From an uncultured Halobacteriovorax sp. (GTDB taxonomy: Bacteria > Bdellovibrionota > Bacteriovoracia > Bacteriovoracales > Bacteriovoracaceae): 64,000 bases of DNA. Shown here piece by piece: positions 17,701-24,101 of the stretch (its first letter is position 1; every line of letters begins with the position of its first letter). Below the pieces are notes generated by a model. The model was not told where the DNA came from. It worked only from the letters and a program-made list of their open reading frames with translations, and searched no databases. The stretch spans positions 310,001 through 374,000 of the forward strand of contig CAJXVS010000001.1 of NCBI GenBank assembly GCA_913061265.1, given 5' to 3'. Made by a program: the position numbers and the translations under genes.

Positions 17701-18670
17701 TGAAGATAGAGTAACAGGTGCTCCAAGATTAAGTATTGGACGTATTCCAACTTCAGACCCTATTAAGCTTGAAAACTATTTAGTAAAACTATTAGCTTAT
17801 GAATCTGGTGAACGAGCACCTCTAGATTCTAGAGTTAAAACAACTTCATTTATTGTAGGAACTGAATCTACTGAAGGTTTTTCAAATTACGTCTCAGCTT
17901 TAAGTCAAATATCTAGTGACCAATTTAGCTCAACATCTGATGAAATTATCGACAGAAATCAGCTTGGAAGTGATGCTAGTACTAAGGCCTCTATCAACGG
18001 ACTCTTCAATGATGCTCCTCTCTTTGTGACTTATTATGGGCATGGAGGAGAAGGTGAATGGGGAAGCTATGATGGAGATACTTTCTATGAAGTAAGTGAC
18101 GCTCAAGCGCTTAATAATGAAAAGCTTCCTATTGTCATGGCCTTTAACTGCCTTAACGGGCATTTCTATGATGCTAATGGATCCTCTACTTCCTTAGCTG
18201 AAGAGATGGTCTTGAATAAAGATGGAGGTGCTGTGGCCTTTTGGGGATCGACTACACTCTCCTCTCCTGTTTCACAAAACAACCTTGCGACTTCTTTTAT
18301 GAACGAGCTCGTTAGAGAATCTAAGACCAATTATTCTAAGGACACAACTATTGGAGATCTCTTTTTAGCCTCTAAGCTTAAGCAATCAAATGATGCTGTA
18401 ACAAATGATACGGTTAAAAGTATGGTTCTTATTGGGGACCCTTCTATGAAGATGCCTGCAGCTGTCTTTAATTCAGAGCCAATCTCAGCTGCTCCTACGA
18501 CTAGTCAGGCTAGTGCAGGTGGCGGCGGTTGTTCAGCTGTTGCTGGTGAAGGCGTCGTTAGTAAATCATGGGATGCTGGACTCTTAGAGATCTTTTTTCT
18601 CTTCTTCTTTGGGTTTTGCATAAAAAGAAGTCTTAATTTTTTGGGCAGCTTTTCTTCTTCGAATAAATAA
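8762..18670 (+). CDS. Giant surface protease: gingipain-type C25 domain, LamG/FN3 modules, sorting tail
   Basis: A 3302-residue protein with an N-terminal signal peptide (~1-25). Modules in order: three ~150-residue repeats (27-484); a LamG-like domain (~490-757); three fibronectin III-like repeats (~755-1065); LamG-like (~1067-1279); three more FN3-like repeats; LamG-like (~1596-1820); a region opening TDWFTPANWSNGVP (~1825); an FN3-like unit (~2177-2270); then a C25 protease domain (~2860-3220). The presumed catalytic pair is H3094 in YYGHGGEGEWG and C3130 in AFNCLNGH, and LIGDPSMKMP closes the domain. The tail GGGGCS (3253-3258), a hydrophobic stretch (~3273-3287) and KR resembles GlyGly-CTERM/MYXO-CTERM sorting signals. 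It is likely exported by the type II system and held on the surface, where it could degrade or bind prey or host polymers. The 3' end overlaps the convergent gene by 38 nt. Confidence 0.88.
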   Translation: MIQLLPYLLIVACCFLAPVDSFALISKVGFFSGTETTAPTTSNNLNQATAYSMKWDQSKFDTNYFSHSTGSFSHQVTVLLAGDYKLTLAAPLYLTTTTGSRRSVRAEVYVNGVVTPHGIAESSYIRNANNHQESSLHLGILLKGLSANDKVEVKFNQGTSAGDLDTSGAKLFMENVDSAKDIFSATGTRTTSSTNLNQNTAFDFEWSTVATKDSIYTHNVGASPETIQVGTTGSYFVFVNIPLDHSVACTGNRVNILADIEINGSPFSGGSFSQGYIRCLEGHSRSSIHWFGVVDLTSLDNLSISLIAEGTVLNTVTVPGSREGSIYLERIDSTSESISLSSTALTSGTNWNTGTSGVALSWNGQKFKDATTFNHSTSTNPEQIIFNEPGDYLLFYSDELTTASARINPNINFKINGVTIDGGECSTHYMRNAEGHNNSSCSTIIPLTGIDAGDILKIETALEAQTGTATSTGNSYLTIRKKTNEIPTFDIEDIPNKVLHLDGSDFSSVLDGSSRDANDISFTDTDVKTFKDISGSTNIHNGFQNTAGRRPDFDTANKMMMFDGTDDYFDFNNHADLNLSTIDERTFAIAFKTNADVTSRQVIYEEGGTVRGLNVYIRAGNLYIGVWNNTNDGDGVQAFTSSNTAVSANTHYYVSLVFDYSNYSGPSGPDGELRGHINGVKFSALGTTTSKLYAHAGLIGLGAMRNDSYFDDGTQGGDGNYFDGSIFEFIMWNSAIDDGTAINIYDYFVEKWPDPQPVTNLQLDSQYTSATGSTPLISWTASISPDVDHYDVAVGTSAGATDTLAFTDQGLVTSTTISGLTLSECTDYFASVKAIDTEPKESTIVSTEFFKYDGTAPSAPSSPAITGSGSTSVSKQFNWSPSIDTCSFSHYEIGLGTTSGATDTVVFTNIGNTTDHIFTGLSLLSATNYFFTLRAVDSAGNTSSVLNSGAWQIDTCVATDTTNPTDPSGLIISGNAGPTTSPSLSYSASSDACGFSHYEIAIGLTSGSTDVVSFTNVGDVLTHKFFSITPSLSTNTDYFTSVKAVDLAGNDSGTVTTAAWQLPSPGGVSPAGLEAWFDADDLGTLYQNAACSTPVTTDGQNVLCWQDKSASSNNATIAANNPTYQTNEFNGKAVIRFDGTNDVLDLGTNISTIRTVFIVNKSDSSNHQLLLGHNSSQDFYTDNGTLLNTGTANSNLTSGSWRVNRVSESDPTNFNQSGQYSLYSVTTSGNVEANNLSSDRKVAGRFFQGDLVEVIVFSRVLTSDEVEDVEDYLYNKWFDAAPDAPTAITYDPTYTSVSNSSPLISWAHSSAPDLNNYELSIGTSSGANDIYGFSDIGLINSTTITGISTTECTPYYVSLKAIDTDTFSSPVAEGSEFYFDQTNPSEPGSGSLSGVASNDTSPTFTWSTSTDSCLLSHYEVALGTTSGGNETIDWQNVGITNSHIFNSIAPVLSTATDYFISVRSVDMAGNKSTIKSSASWQVATCVATDTTNPTNPSTLNLTQDPGLSKSKLLSFTGSTDACGLSHYEVALGTTSGGTDISGFTNIGLVTSYQFTGVSPYLNYNQPYFMTVQAVDLAGNNSTPVPSASFELTSPGNISATGMNLWLDMEDADQLFTDSSCSTVASTNDERLRCLKDKSGGDNHAVNANTSNSPKLRVSDFNGLKSAYFDGSQNEFLDFGAQSTIRTVFWVLQEDTSNLGDTSFLLGDPAGTTQHFSRASTGGNIFGGSASANVTGGTLKHDSTTITGTSTIMPSSPAVLSLTTTGNVTASSFSRDRTSCCGGRTWGGNLAELIIFDRVLTALEVLDVENYLMVKWGISPSTTEWLGSTDTDWFTPANWSNGVPTKDLDCIINDQANDPVITSATGVCKDVELGSGTLTLNGGTTESLEVHGDFTNTGTFNYNSGVLRFKDDGSTSADQNILTNQNLGNVEVDKSAGGLVSSSTSSFSIDDLIFTGTNLSTFKVESNSTVTLVGGATVQKGTFLLDNKAVLEVGNNQTILVNGGTFQTTGINDAHTQDTTNKALITVAGGTGDWTFNATSGQVSLSGFIIDKIDIDGIQINGSSNLTVFQGGQFTNLIKDYATPVKALTLNTSTPISAAIASNVGFNWGAANDTYAGDPVQADNYYLVYANACGGNTLVFDQWFGDFYQTGVSPETKIFDLDDSGSTCQIVMDVGASPVTLKNFEATGHDESVLVSWSTIMETDHLGFNIYRSDTYNGNYVQINSELLRNYLTSSSLRGYYRFEDLGLQNGKSYYYKIEDISLDGNKKAHGPVSAETNAANGAIPAVGAGENQLPTPNPVVDLGTGVSILSQTKTSLRIKITPQNLTVTNSGFNPSYSDLSIPGYSKTIEAGRPALLNRVILIPVDVNFTSLTSTEINLIQSDSSAALSGNKVSPAPEWNLGGTGVLEPTYNVDNSFYAINQVLPQSFYALPEEAKKIGNKYYLEINVTPLNYNPVTDSLIKLDEVVVDIGLDGDAWSYDPPADDSVIEPAALEGNLRVKYKKEGFFQITFDQLSNQNLEGPFYNQATAGFRVYYHGIELPLEIIDADGAFNSGDKINFYAPFEYSFEDDEDEVVLSLFDLDETNDHENWDSPRRFDPVSNNDAIPNGSFGSLERTDLYEENLIALFNVPLGDNVEHLYWKQIYTVGGSTPNANSRLDVNIDLNSLNKDSDKTVYVKVFFRGRMSFLSYNTTKHNLGLKVNGSAVLDNVVFSTTAPTAHTFEIPSSEFIQGANILGLEVQGDKLELAGDYDIIHIDKIEITYDSLSNSENDELLLKGTTAHSQMIAGGFSSDQIEVFDISNPKEGLKYLDQAINTDDGGTRFYTLFNTHPGNYGASGSNLWVKEKDQYSSLSLLKLVEGFEYDLKLSENRADLLILSDQELLDVAEPLIEARRAQGLEVMATSFEQVYAQFSNGRISVQAIKDFVQYALDTYEVKPRYLLILGDASYDSKAALAVSAGIKKSPIPLVKGLHNDYGSDQWFAEDRVTGAPRLSIGRIPTSDPIKLENYLVKLLAYESGERAPLDSRVKTTSFIVGTESTEGFSNYVSALSQISSDQFSSTSDEIIDRNQLGSDASTKASINGLFNDAPLFVTYYGHGGEGEWGSYDGDTFYEVSDAQALNNEKLPIVMAFNCLNGHFYDANGSSTSLAEEMVLNKDGGAVAFWGSTTLSSPVSQNNLATSFMNELVRESKTNYSKDTTIGDLFLASKLKQSNDAVTNDTVKSMVLIGDPSMKMPAAVFNSEPISAAPTTSQASAGGGGCSAVAGEGVVSKSWDAGLLEIFFLFFFGFCIKRSLNFLGSFSSSNK
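8840..10213 (+). repeat. Triplicated ~150-residue module at the N-terminus of the C25 giant
   Basis: Residues ~27-176, ~180-335 and ~336-484 align with each other. Each has an opening with N-x-N-T/Q-x-T/G, a central beta-rich part, and a shared core Y-[IM]-R-x-x-[EN]-x-H-x-x-S-S (YIRNANNHQESS, YIRCLEGHSRSS, YMRNAEGHNNSS). They look like beta-sandwich binding modules; I do not recognise the family. Confidence 0.7.
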
Positions 18671-20468
18671 TCTTTCCAGACTCGCAAAGAGTTATATCAG
18701 CATGTTTTTTGATCTTAACTTTATTTAATAGGTAAGTTTTCTCTAATGGATATCCCTGAATATTTAACACAGGCCACTTAACAGTTACTGAGTAGAGCTT
18801 ATTATTCTTTCCAAGCCCAAAATAAGCTCCTGCCTGATTCTGACTAGGAAGTCCGCCCTCTTGTAAGCTGAGAAACTTCTTTGCTTGAAAGTTCTTCGTT
18901 TTAAGAATGAGGCTTGAGCCAATAGCATTACGATTGGCCCTTTGCCCTATTAAATGAAAAGTAATTGACTTATTTTTAGAAAAGTCCATTTGGTTTTCAT
19001 AGAAGAAGATCTGTCCTTTGATGCTCGAGTTCCTAATCGAAGTTTGGCCTGTAACAAAGTCTAAGCGCCCATCACCATTGAAATCAGCAATGATAGTTCC
19101 TGATGGATTTAACGAGTTAATCGCCATGTCTTCACTTACGTCCATAAAAGCATGATTCGCCTCTTGCATGAAAAGGATTAAGCGAGAATTTGGTGGAAAA
19201 CCAGTATTGTCTATAATTAAATCCTGTAACCCATCCCTATTATAATCAAACCACGAAGCTCTTCTATCTCCCTGAGACCAAGAGATCTTTCCATCGTCCA
19301 TATGATATTCAGTGCGGATGAATTTAGGAGGAAAACCGAAGGTTGATCCTGTCAATATACTTGATCTGTCTCTCGTTTCTGGATCATAAGAATGAAAGAG
19401 CTCACCTACAGCTAAATCAAAGATCCCATCATTATTATAGTCGCTACAGTTTAAGTAATAAGTATTACCGCCACCAAGGGGATCGTAGTCCCCATCAATA
19501 TCAGAGGCGACTCCCGAGGCTTTTGCATAGTCCTTAAAGGTTCTACTTTTGATGGCCCGGTTATTAACGTTCATCCAAAGTTTATTTTCATATCCACTTG
19601 AATTAGCCACGAGAATATCAGGGTATCCATTCTGGTCAATATCACAAGTGCTAACGCCAAAACTAGGCCTTGCATTTGGATAGAGCTTTAAAGGTTTTTT
19701 AAATTCGTGTTCATCCTTTAGTAAGATGGAAACATCTTTAAAGGTAAAACCTTTTCCTTTAAAAAGACGGTCAGGCATGGCCTTTGGTTTAGCGCCTTTT
19801 ACATTATACCAATTGGCCTGATAGATATCGAGCCACCCATCAAGGTCATAGTCAAAGATGGCAACAGATGAGTTAGGAACAATGCCCGCAGGTAGGTCTG
19901 TTTTTTCTTCGTTGTAACGAACCTTACCTCTAAACTTTCTCCCCTTAAATAAGCGAAGAGGATATTTAGAGAGCTCAGTCCTTTGATTTAATGTTCCGAC
20001 TACAACGTCAAGAAAGCCATCTCTATTAAAATCGGCAAAAGAGAGGAAGCTTGCTCTAAAATTTTCAGGAAAAGGATTATAAAGAAGAGGTTCAAAGACA
20101 TTCTTTATATTATTAAAACGGAAAAATCTTGGGCTACTATAATGGCTAGGCAAAGTTACTAAATCAGTAAAACCATCATTATCAAAGTCTACTGCATATA
20201 AAGCAGTAGCCGCTTGTCCGTGGAGCCCATATTCAAGAGTCTTATTCTCAAAGCCTGGGACCTTAGCCGAATTGGAAGTCGGCCCATAGATAACTTGCCT
20301 TTCCTCTTTAGATCTTTCTTTAGAAAACTTCTCAGTCCCCTCTCTTAACGAGGGATTTTGAGAGAGTTTCTTCTTACTAGAGCAACCGTTTAGAGAAAGA
20401 AGGCCCGTGAAAAGAATAAAGGCCCATGCTCGGGCCCTTTTATTAGTAGTCGATAATATCAAGGCCAT
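18633..20468 (-). CDS. FG-GAP/VCBS repeat lipoprotein with ASPIC/UnbV domain
   Basis: About 611 residues from ATG 20468 (an earlier ATG at 20495 is also in frame). The signal peptide ends in LLSLNGCSS, a lipobox whose cysteine codon is at 20384, so the protein should be membrane-anchored. Seven calcium-loop motifs of the D-x-[DN]-x-D-G-x-x-D type follow (for example VDFDNDGFTDL, FDYDLDGWLDI, ADFNGDGRLDF), consistent with a seven-bladed FG-GAP propeller. The end (NAIGSSLILKT, QEGGLPSQNQ, FGLGKNNKL) matches ASPIC/UnbV. Such proteins are surface or outer-membrane binding factors; the ligand is unknown. The 5' end overlaps the acyl-CoA dehydrogenase 3' end and contains that gene's terminator. Confidence 0.85.
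   Translation of the reverse strand: MALILSTTNKRARAWAFILFTGLLSLNGCSSKKKLSQNPSLREGTEKFSKERSKEERQVIYGPTSNSAKVPGFENKTLEYGLHGQAATALYAVDFDNDGFTDLVTLPSHYSSPRFFRFNNIKNVFEPLLYNPFPENFRASFLSFADFNRDGFLDVVVGTLNQRTELSKYPLRLFKGRKFRGKVRYNEEKTDLPAGIVPNSSVAIFDYDLDGWLDIYQANWYNVKGAKPKAMPDRLFKGKGFTFKDVSILLKDEHEFKKPLKLYPNARPSFGVSTCDIDQNGYPDILVANSSGYENKLWMNVNNRAIKSRTFKDYAKASGVASDIDGDYDPLGGGNTYYLNCSDYNNDGIFDLAVGELFHSYDPETRDRSSILTGSTFGFPPKFIRTEYHMDDGKISWSQGDRRASWFDYNRDGLQDLIIDNTGFPPNSRLILFMQEANHAFMDVSEDMAINSLNPSGTIIADFNGDGRLDFVTGQTSIRNSSIKGQIFFYENQMDFSKNKSITFHLIGQRANRNAIGSSLILKTKNFQAKKFLSLQEGGLPSQNQAGAYFGLGKNNKLYSVTVKWPVLNIQGYPLEKTYLLNKVKIKKHADITLCESGKIIYSKKKSCPKN
20418..20440 (-). terminator. Intrinsic terminator of the acyl-CoA dehydrogenase gene, inside the lipoprotein gene
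   Basis: On the reverse strand AAAGGGCCC, a GAGCAT loop and GGGCCTTT form an 8-bp GC-rich stem with one bulge, beginning 2 nt after the dehydrogenase stop codon, followed by ATTCTTTTC. It lies wholly within the signal-peptide codons of the lipoprotein gene (18633-20468). Confidence 0.6.
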
Positions 20469-22218
20469 AGCCATCGTTATTACAAACATGTTCACTTAGA
20501 GCTTTGATCGTTTTATCAAAATTCTTATTCATTCCTTTTAGATCAGTCACAAATTTTCTTCTAGCATCATGACAAATATAACGGGTTAACTTTTTCACAT
20601 AGTCTTTCTTGTCTTCAGGAACACTCTCATCTTCTAAGATAGAAGTTGTCCGGCTAAGAACACAGGCTATAGCGTAAAGCTGAATAACCATGTTTGAAAG
20701 TCTTGCTTGAGGAAGTTCATGGTCAATAATATTTTTTCCATACTTAATCAAAACATTCTCAACTTGAATGGCAAACCCACTCATCATTGAAGAGAAATGC
20801 TCAGCATAATCTTCTAAATCAGGATGTACCTTGGTTAAGCTTCTAGAACTCATCATTTTATTTAATCTACTTTTTGCAAAGTTAGTTAAAACTCCAAGAG
20901 ACTTAATAGGATCATTTAAGGCTCCTTGAAAGTCTGAAATCTTCCCAAGTTCTTTAAGTTGCTCAGAAGGACCTCTTACTCCGGAGAGAGCCAAGAAAGC
21001 GCGAAGGATTTCATTTGTTCCTTCAAAGATGAGGTTAATTCTTGAATCCCTCATAATTCTTTCATAAGGATATTCTTTCATATAACCACAACCGGCTGCG
21101 ATCTGAAGCCCAGTATCTACCACGCTCCAAAGGTTTTCAGATCCATAGATCTTGCAAACAGCCGTTTCTAAGTAGTAATCATTAAGGCCCTTACACATAT
21201 TCCCTGTGGTCATATAAACAACAGACTCAGTGGCATAGATCTTAGCCGCCATATCGGCCAACTTTTCTTGAATCAAACCAAACTCAGTAATTGAGCGGTC
21301 AAATTGCTTTCTTCCTTTAGCATGATCAGTAGCAAGCTTTAAAGTTGAACGCATCCCACCAACACAACCCGCACCTAGAGAAAGTCGCCCTGAATTTAAA
21401 ACATTCATGGCAATCTTAAAGCCTTTACCAAGCTCTCCAACAATGGCGTCTGATTTCACGACAACTTTATCAAAGTAAACAGCTCTGGTCTCTGATGCTC
21501 TGATTCCCATTTTATTTTCTTTTTCACCAAAGCTTAAACCTTCAGCTCCTTTTTCGATGATAAAACAAGAGATCCTCTCTTTAGTTTCTCCATCTATTAC
21601 ATGATCAGTCTTACAAAAGACTGAATAGAACTCAGCTCGTCCACCATTAGTGATCCATAGCTTTTGACCAGAGATGGTATAAGTCCCGTCTCCATTATCG
21701 ACGGCTTTTGTTTTAATTGAGTAAGCATCAGATCCAGACCCTGGCTCTGTTAAACAAAACGCTGCAATCGCTTCACCGCTTGCTAGTCTGGGAAGCCATT
21801 TAGCTTTTTGTTCATCAGTTCCTTCGTTTATCAAAGCGCGGTAGCCAATTGATTGATGAGCCCCAAGCATTGTAGCGATTGAGCCATCTATTGATGCGAT
21901 CTGCCCAAAGACCCTTGAGTATAGAGAATAATCGAGTCCCATTCCCCCATGCTCTTCTGGAACGGCTAAGCCGCATAAACCAAGCTCAGCAAGGCCTTGA
22001 ATCACTTCTTCAGGAATAAAGGCCTGATCATCAAATTTTTCTGAATCAATATTAGCCTCTGAAAATTTATCAATGGCGTCTGTCATGGCCTTGGCCATTT
22101 CTGTCTGGTCATCTGTAAAGCGAGGAAAGGGAAATATTGAATTCTCGTCAATCTCTCCGTAAAAAAGCCCACCAACAACGGACTCTAGCTCTTGATTTGT
22201 TGTATTCTCTTCACTCAT
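20443..22218 (-). CDS. Acyl-CoA dehydrogenase (long/very-long-chain type)
   Basis: A 591-residue flavoprotein that would introduce the 2,3-double bond in fatty acyl-CoA, first step of beta-oxidation. It has the family signatures CLTEPGSGSDAYSIKT and WITNGGRAEFYSVF, the FAD-binding R-Q region (HAKGRKQFDRSI), and FEGTNEILRAFLAL, whose Glu is the expected catalytic base as in VLCAD. The extra ~190 C-terminal residues make it longer than medium-chain enzymes (~380) and like VLCAD/ACAD9. ATG 22218 is preceded by GGAAGAG. The electron acceptor (ETF) is not encoded nearby. Confidence 0.92.
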   Translation of the reverse strand: MSEENTTNQELESVVGGLFYGEIDENSIFPFPRFTDDQTEMAKAMTDAIDKFSEANIDSEKFDDQAFIPEEVIQGLAELGLCGLAVPEEHGGMGLDYSLYSRVFGQIASIDGSIATMLGAHQSIGYRALINEGTDEQKAKWLPRLASGEAIAAFCLTEPGSGSDAYSIKTKAVDNGDGTYTISGQKLWITNGGRAEFYSVFCKTDHVIDGETKERISCFIIEKGAEGLSFGEKENKMGIRASETRAVYFDKVVVKSDAIVGELGKGFKIAMNVLNSGRLSLGAGCVGGMRSTLKLATDHAKGRKQFDRSITEFGLIQEKLADMAAKIYATESVVYMTTGNMCKGLNDYYLETAVCKIYGSENLWSVVDTGLQIAAGCGYMKEYPYERIMRDSRINLIFEGTNEILRAFLALSGVRGPSEQLKELGKISDFQGALNDPIKSLGVLTNFAKSRLNKMMSSRSLTKVHPDLEDYAEHFSSMMSGFAIQVENVLIKYGKNIIDHELPQARLSNMVIQLYAIACVLSRTTSILEDESVPEDKKDYVKKLTRYICHDARRKFVTDLKGMNKNFDKTIKALSEHVCNNDGYGLDIIDY

Positions 22219-22316
22219 AAACTCTTCCTTGATTTAAGCAATTTCTGATAAGCCAAGATTTTAGCACCATCAATAATGGCCTTACAATGACTTCATGGAT
22301 TCAAATCATTTAAGTC

Positions 22317-22439
22317 AAGTACCTTTGACATTAACCAAGCAAATGTCTCGGTTAAAAATTAACAAAGAACTTTCCAAATAATGATTTGTGCATTGGGTAT
22401 AAGTACCTTAAAATTTTAGTATTAATAGCTTTTAAGGTA
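22317..22439 (+). promoter_or_regulatory. Upstream region of the gsp operon with AAGTACCTT direct repeats
   Basis: The 243-base gap before gspC holds two exact AAGTACCTT copies (22317-22325 and 22401-22409), 84 bases apart, or about eight helical turns. A TTGACA (22325-22330) follows the first but has no convincing -10 partner. TAAGGTA occurs at 22433-22439. A third AAGTACC and another TAAGGTA occur just upstream of gspL (33450-33477). This could be a regulator site or chance in AT-rich DNA. Confidence 0.3.
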
Positions 22440-22461
22440 ATTGAGCCAATTGATTTAAATA

Positions 22462-24057
22462 ATGACTAATAAGAAGAAAGAATCTCTATTCTCAAGATTA
22501 AAAAGCAAACTCTTCAATAAGAAAGAGGAAGGCGACTTTGAACTCATCGACGATGAAGAAGAAGATTACGATGCCGTCAGTGATGATTATGAAGAGCGCT
22601 ATCATGGTGATGAAGAGGATATAACCAATCCTGGATTTGTCATGAGTGAAGAAAGTGGTGAGATGCCCGACCTTCCCTCTTACGACGAAGATGCTGATGA
22701 TGACGAGATTTTTGAGGCCTTACAAAAAGAAGCTCCCCTTAGTTTAGACGAAGAGGAAGAGGAAGAGGAAGACTTTGTAGCCGAGCCTATGAACCTCTCA
22801 AAAGATCAAAAAGAAGAAATAGATGAGATAGACGACGCTTACCCTGAAGTTCCAATGGAGATGCCTCGTCCAGATAAAACTCGCGAGATTGATCTCAATC
22901 AGATGAGTAGTGATGATCAAGATGAAGAGTACTTCGAAGACGATCATGGTGACTTCAGTGAGTTCACTCTCCCTGGATCAAAGCCAAGTATGAAAAGTAG
23001 GCTTATAGGAATCGTTCAAAGAGTTAAGTCTATTGCGAGAAGGAAGTCTCATAAGACAAACTTCACTCCTAGGAAGTCTAGCTTCTTTAAGCTACCGGAG
23101 AATTTTGATTGGGATAAAACTTTCGATTCACTTTTCTCTCCAGAATTAAGACCAACAATACACAGAGGTTTTTTAGCCCTCCTCTTTGCTTTTTCTACCT
23201 ACGGAATGGGCAAGCTAACTGCTCTTGGTCTTAAAGGAAGCAACCCTCCAGTAGCTTCTTTAGCTACTTCTTCCGGGGTCAAGAACACTTATATGGCCAA
23301 AAGAGAAATGAATAAAGTCACAGCCACGGATCTTTTTAACGCTCCAGGAAAGACCGAGACTCCTATCGAGAAAGCCATTAAGAAACCTATTAAGAATAAT
23401 ATTAAAGTCTGCGATACTTCAGATACTGAATCAAAGCTTTCCTTAAAACTTGTAAACACATTAGTTCTTCAAGACAGTGTTAAATCAATTGCGGCGGTTC
23501 AAGTAAGAAGCGAAAAAACGGTCCTTAATATTAGAGAAGGCGAAAAGATTAAAGATATCGCCGAAATTGGAAGGATTGACCGTCAAAGGATGATCTTTAA
23601 GAATCTAAAGACTGGGACTTGTGAGTATATCTCTAATCAAGATAAGAACCTTAAAAGAATCACACCTCTTAAGATCCTTAAGCCAAAAGAAGGTAAGAAA
23701 CTTCTTAATACCCAAAAAAGTGGCATTAAGAATGCTGGGGATAACTATAAGATCCCAAGTAAAGTCAGAGAAGAGATGCTCTCTAATATTAGTGAAGTCT
23801 TAACTCAGGCAAGGGCCGTTCAAATCAATAATCCAGATGGCTCTTTAAGTTTTAAACTAACTGAAATCGTTCCTGATAGCATCTACTCGAAGCTAGATAT
23901 ACAAAACGATGATGTCATTAAAACAATTAATGGAAAAAAGATTACCAATATAAATGAAGTCATGACTCTTTTTGGAAACATTAGGCAGATTGATCATTTT
24001 GAATTGGGAATTATAAGAAATGGTGCCGAAGTTAATAAAGATTATGACTTCGAATAA
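22462..24057 (+). CDS. gspC: Type II secretion protein GspC with long acidic cytoplasmic extension
   Basis: A 531-residue bitopic inner-membrane protein that links the inner-membrane platform to the secretin. The single membrane segment is at ~236-256 (GFLALLFAFSTYGMG). The periplasmic part includes a homology-region-like domain (~310-400) and a C-terminal PDZ domain (~445-531; KLDIQNDDVIKTINGKKITN). Usual GspC proteins are near 300 residues with a short cytoplasmic tail. Here ~235 residues precede the membrane segment: residues ~20-155 are highly acidic (DDEEEDYDAVSDD, EEEEEEEDF) and ~165-210 basic. It opens the gspC-N run, 44 nt before gspD. Confidence 0.82.
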   Translation: MTNKKKESLFSRLKSKLFNKKEEGDFELIDDEEEDYDAVSDDYEERYHGDEEDITNPGFVMSEESGEMPDLPSYDEDADDDEIFEALQKEAPLSLDEEEEEEEDFVAEPMNLSKDQKEEIDEIDDAYPEVPMEMPRPDKTREIDLNQMSSDDQDEEYFEDDHGDFSEFTLPGSKPSMKSRLIGIVQRVKSIARRKSHKTNFTPRKSSFFKLPENFDWDKTFDSLFSPELRPTIHRGFLALLFAFSTYGMGKLTALGLKGSNPPVASLATSSGVKNTYMAKREMNKVTATDLFNAPGKTETPIEKAIKKPIKNNIKVCDTSDTESKLSLKLVNTLVLQDSVKSIAAVQVRSEKTVLNIREGEKIKDIAEIGRIDRQRMIFKNLKTGTCEYISNQDKNLKRITPLKILKPKEGKKLLNTQKSGIKNAGDNYKIPSKVREEMLSNISEVLTQARAVQINNPDGSLSFKLTEIVPDSIYSKLDIQNDDVIKTINGKKITNINEVMTLFGNIRQIDHFELGIIRNGAEVNKDYDFE

Positions 24058-24101
24058 ATAATAGACAAGATCTTATAGATCAATGTTTCAAGGATGGAAC
24101 T

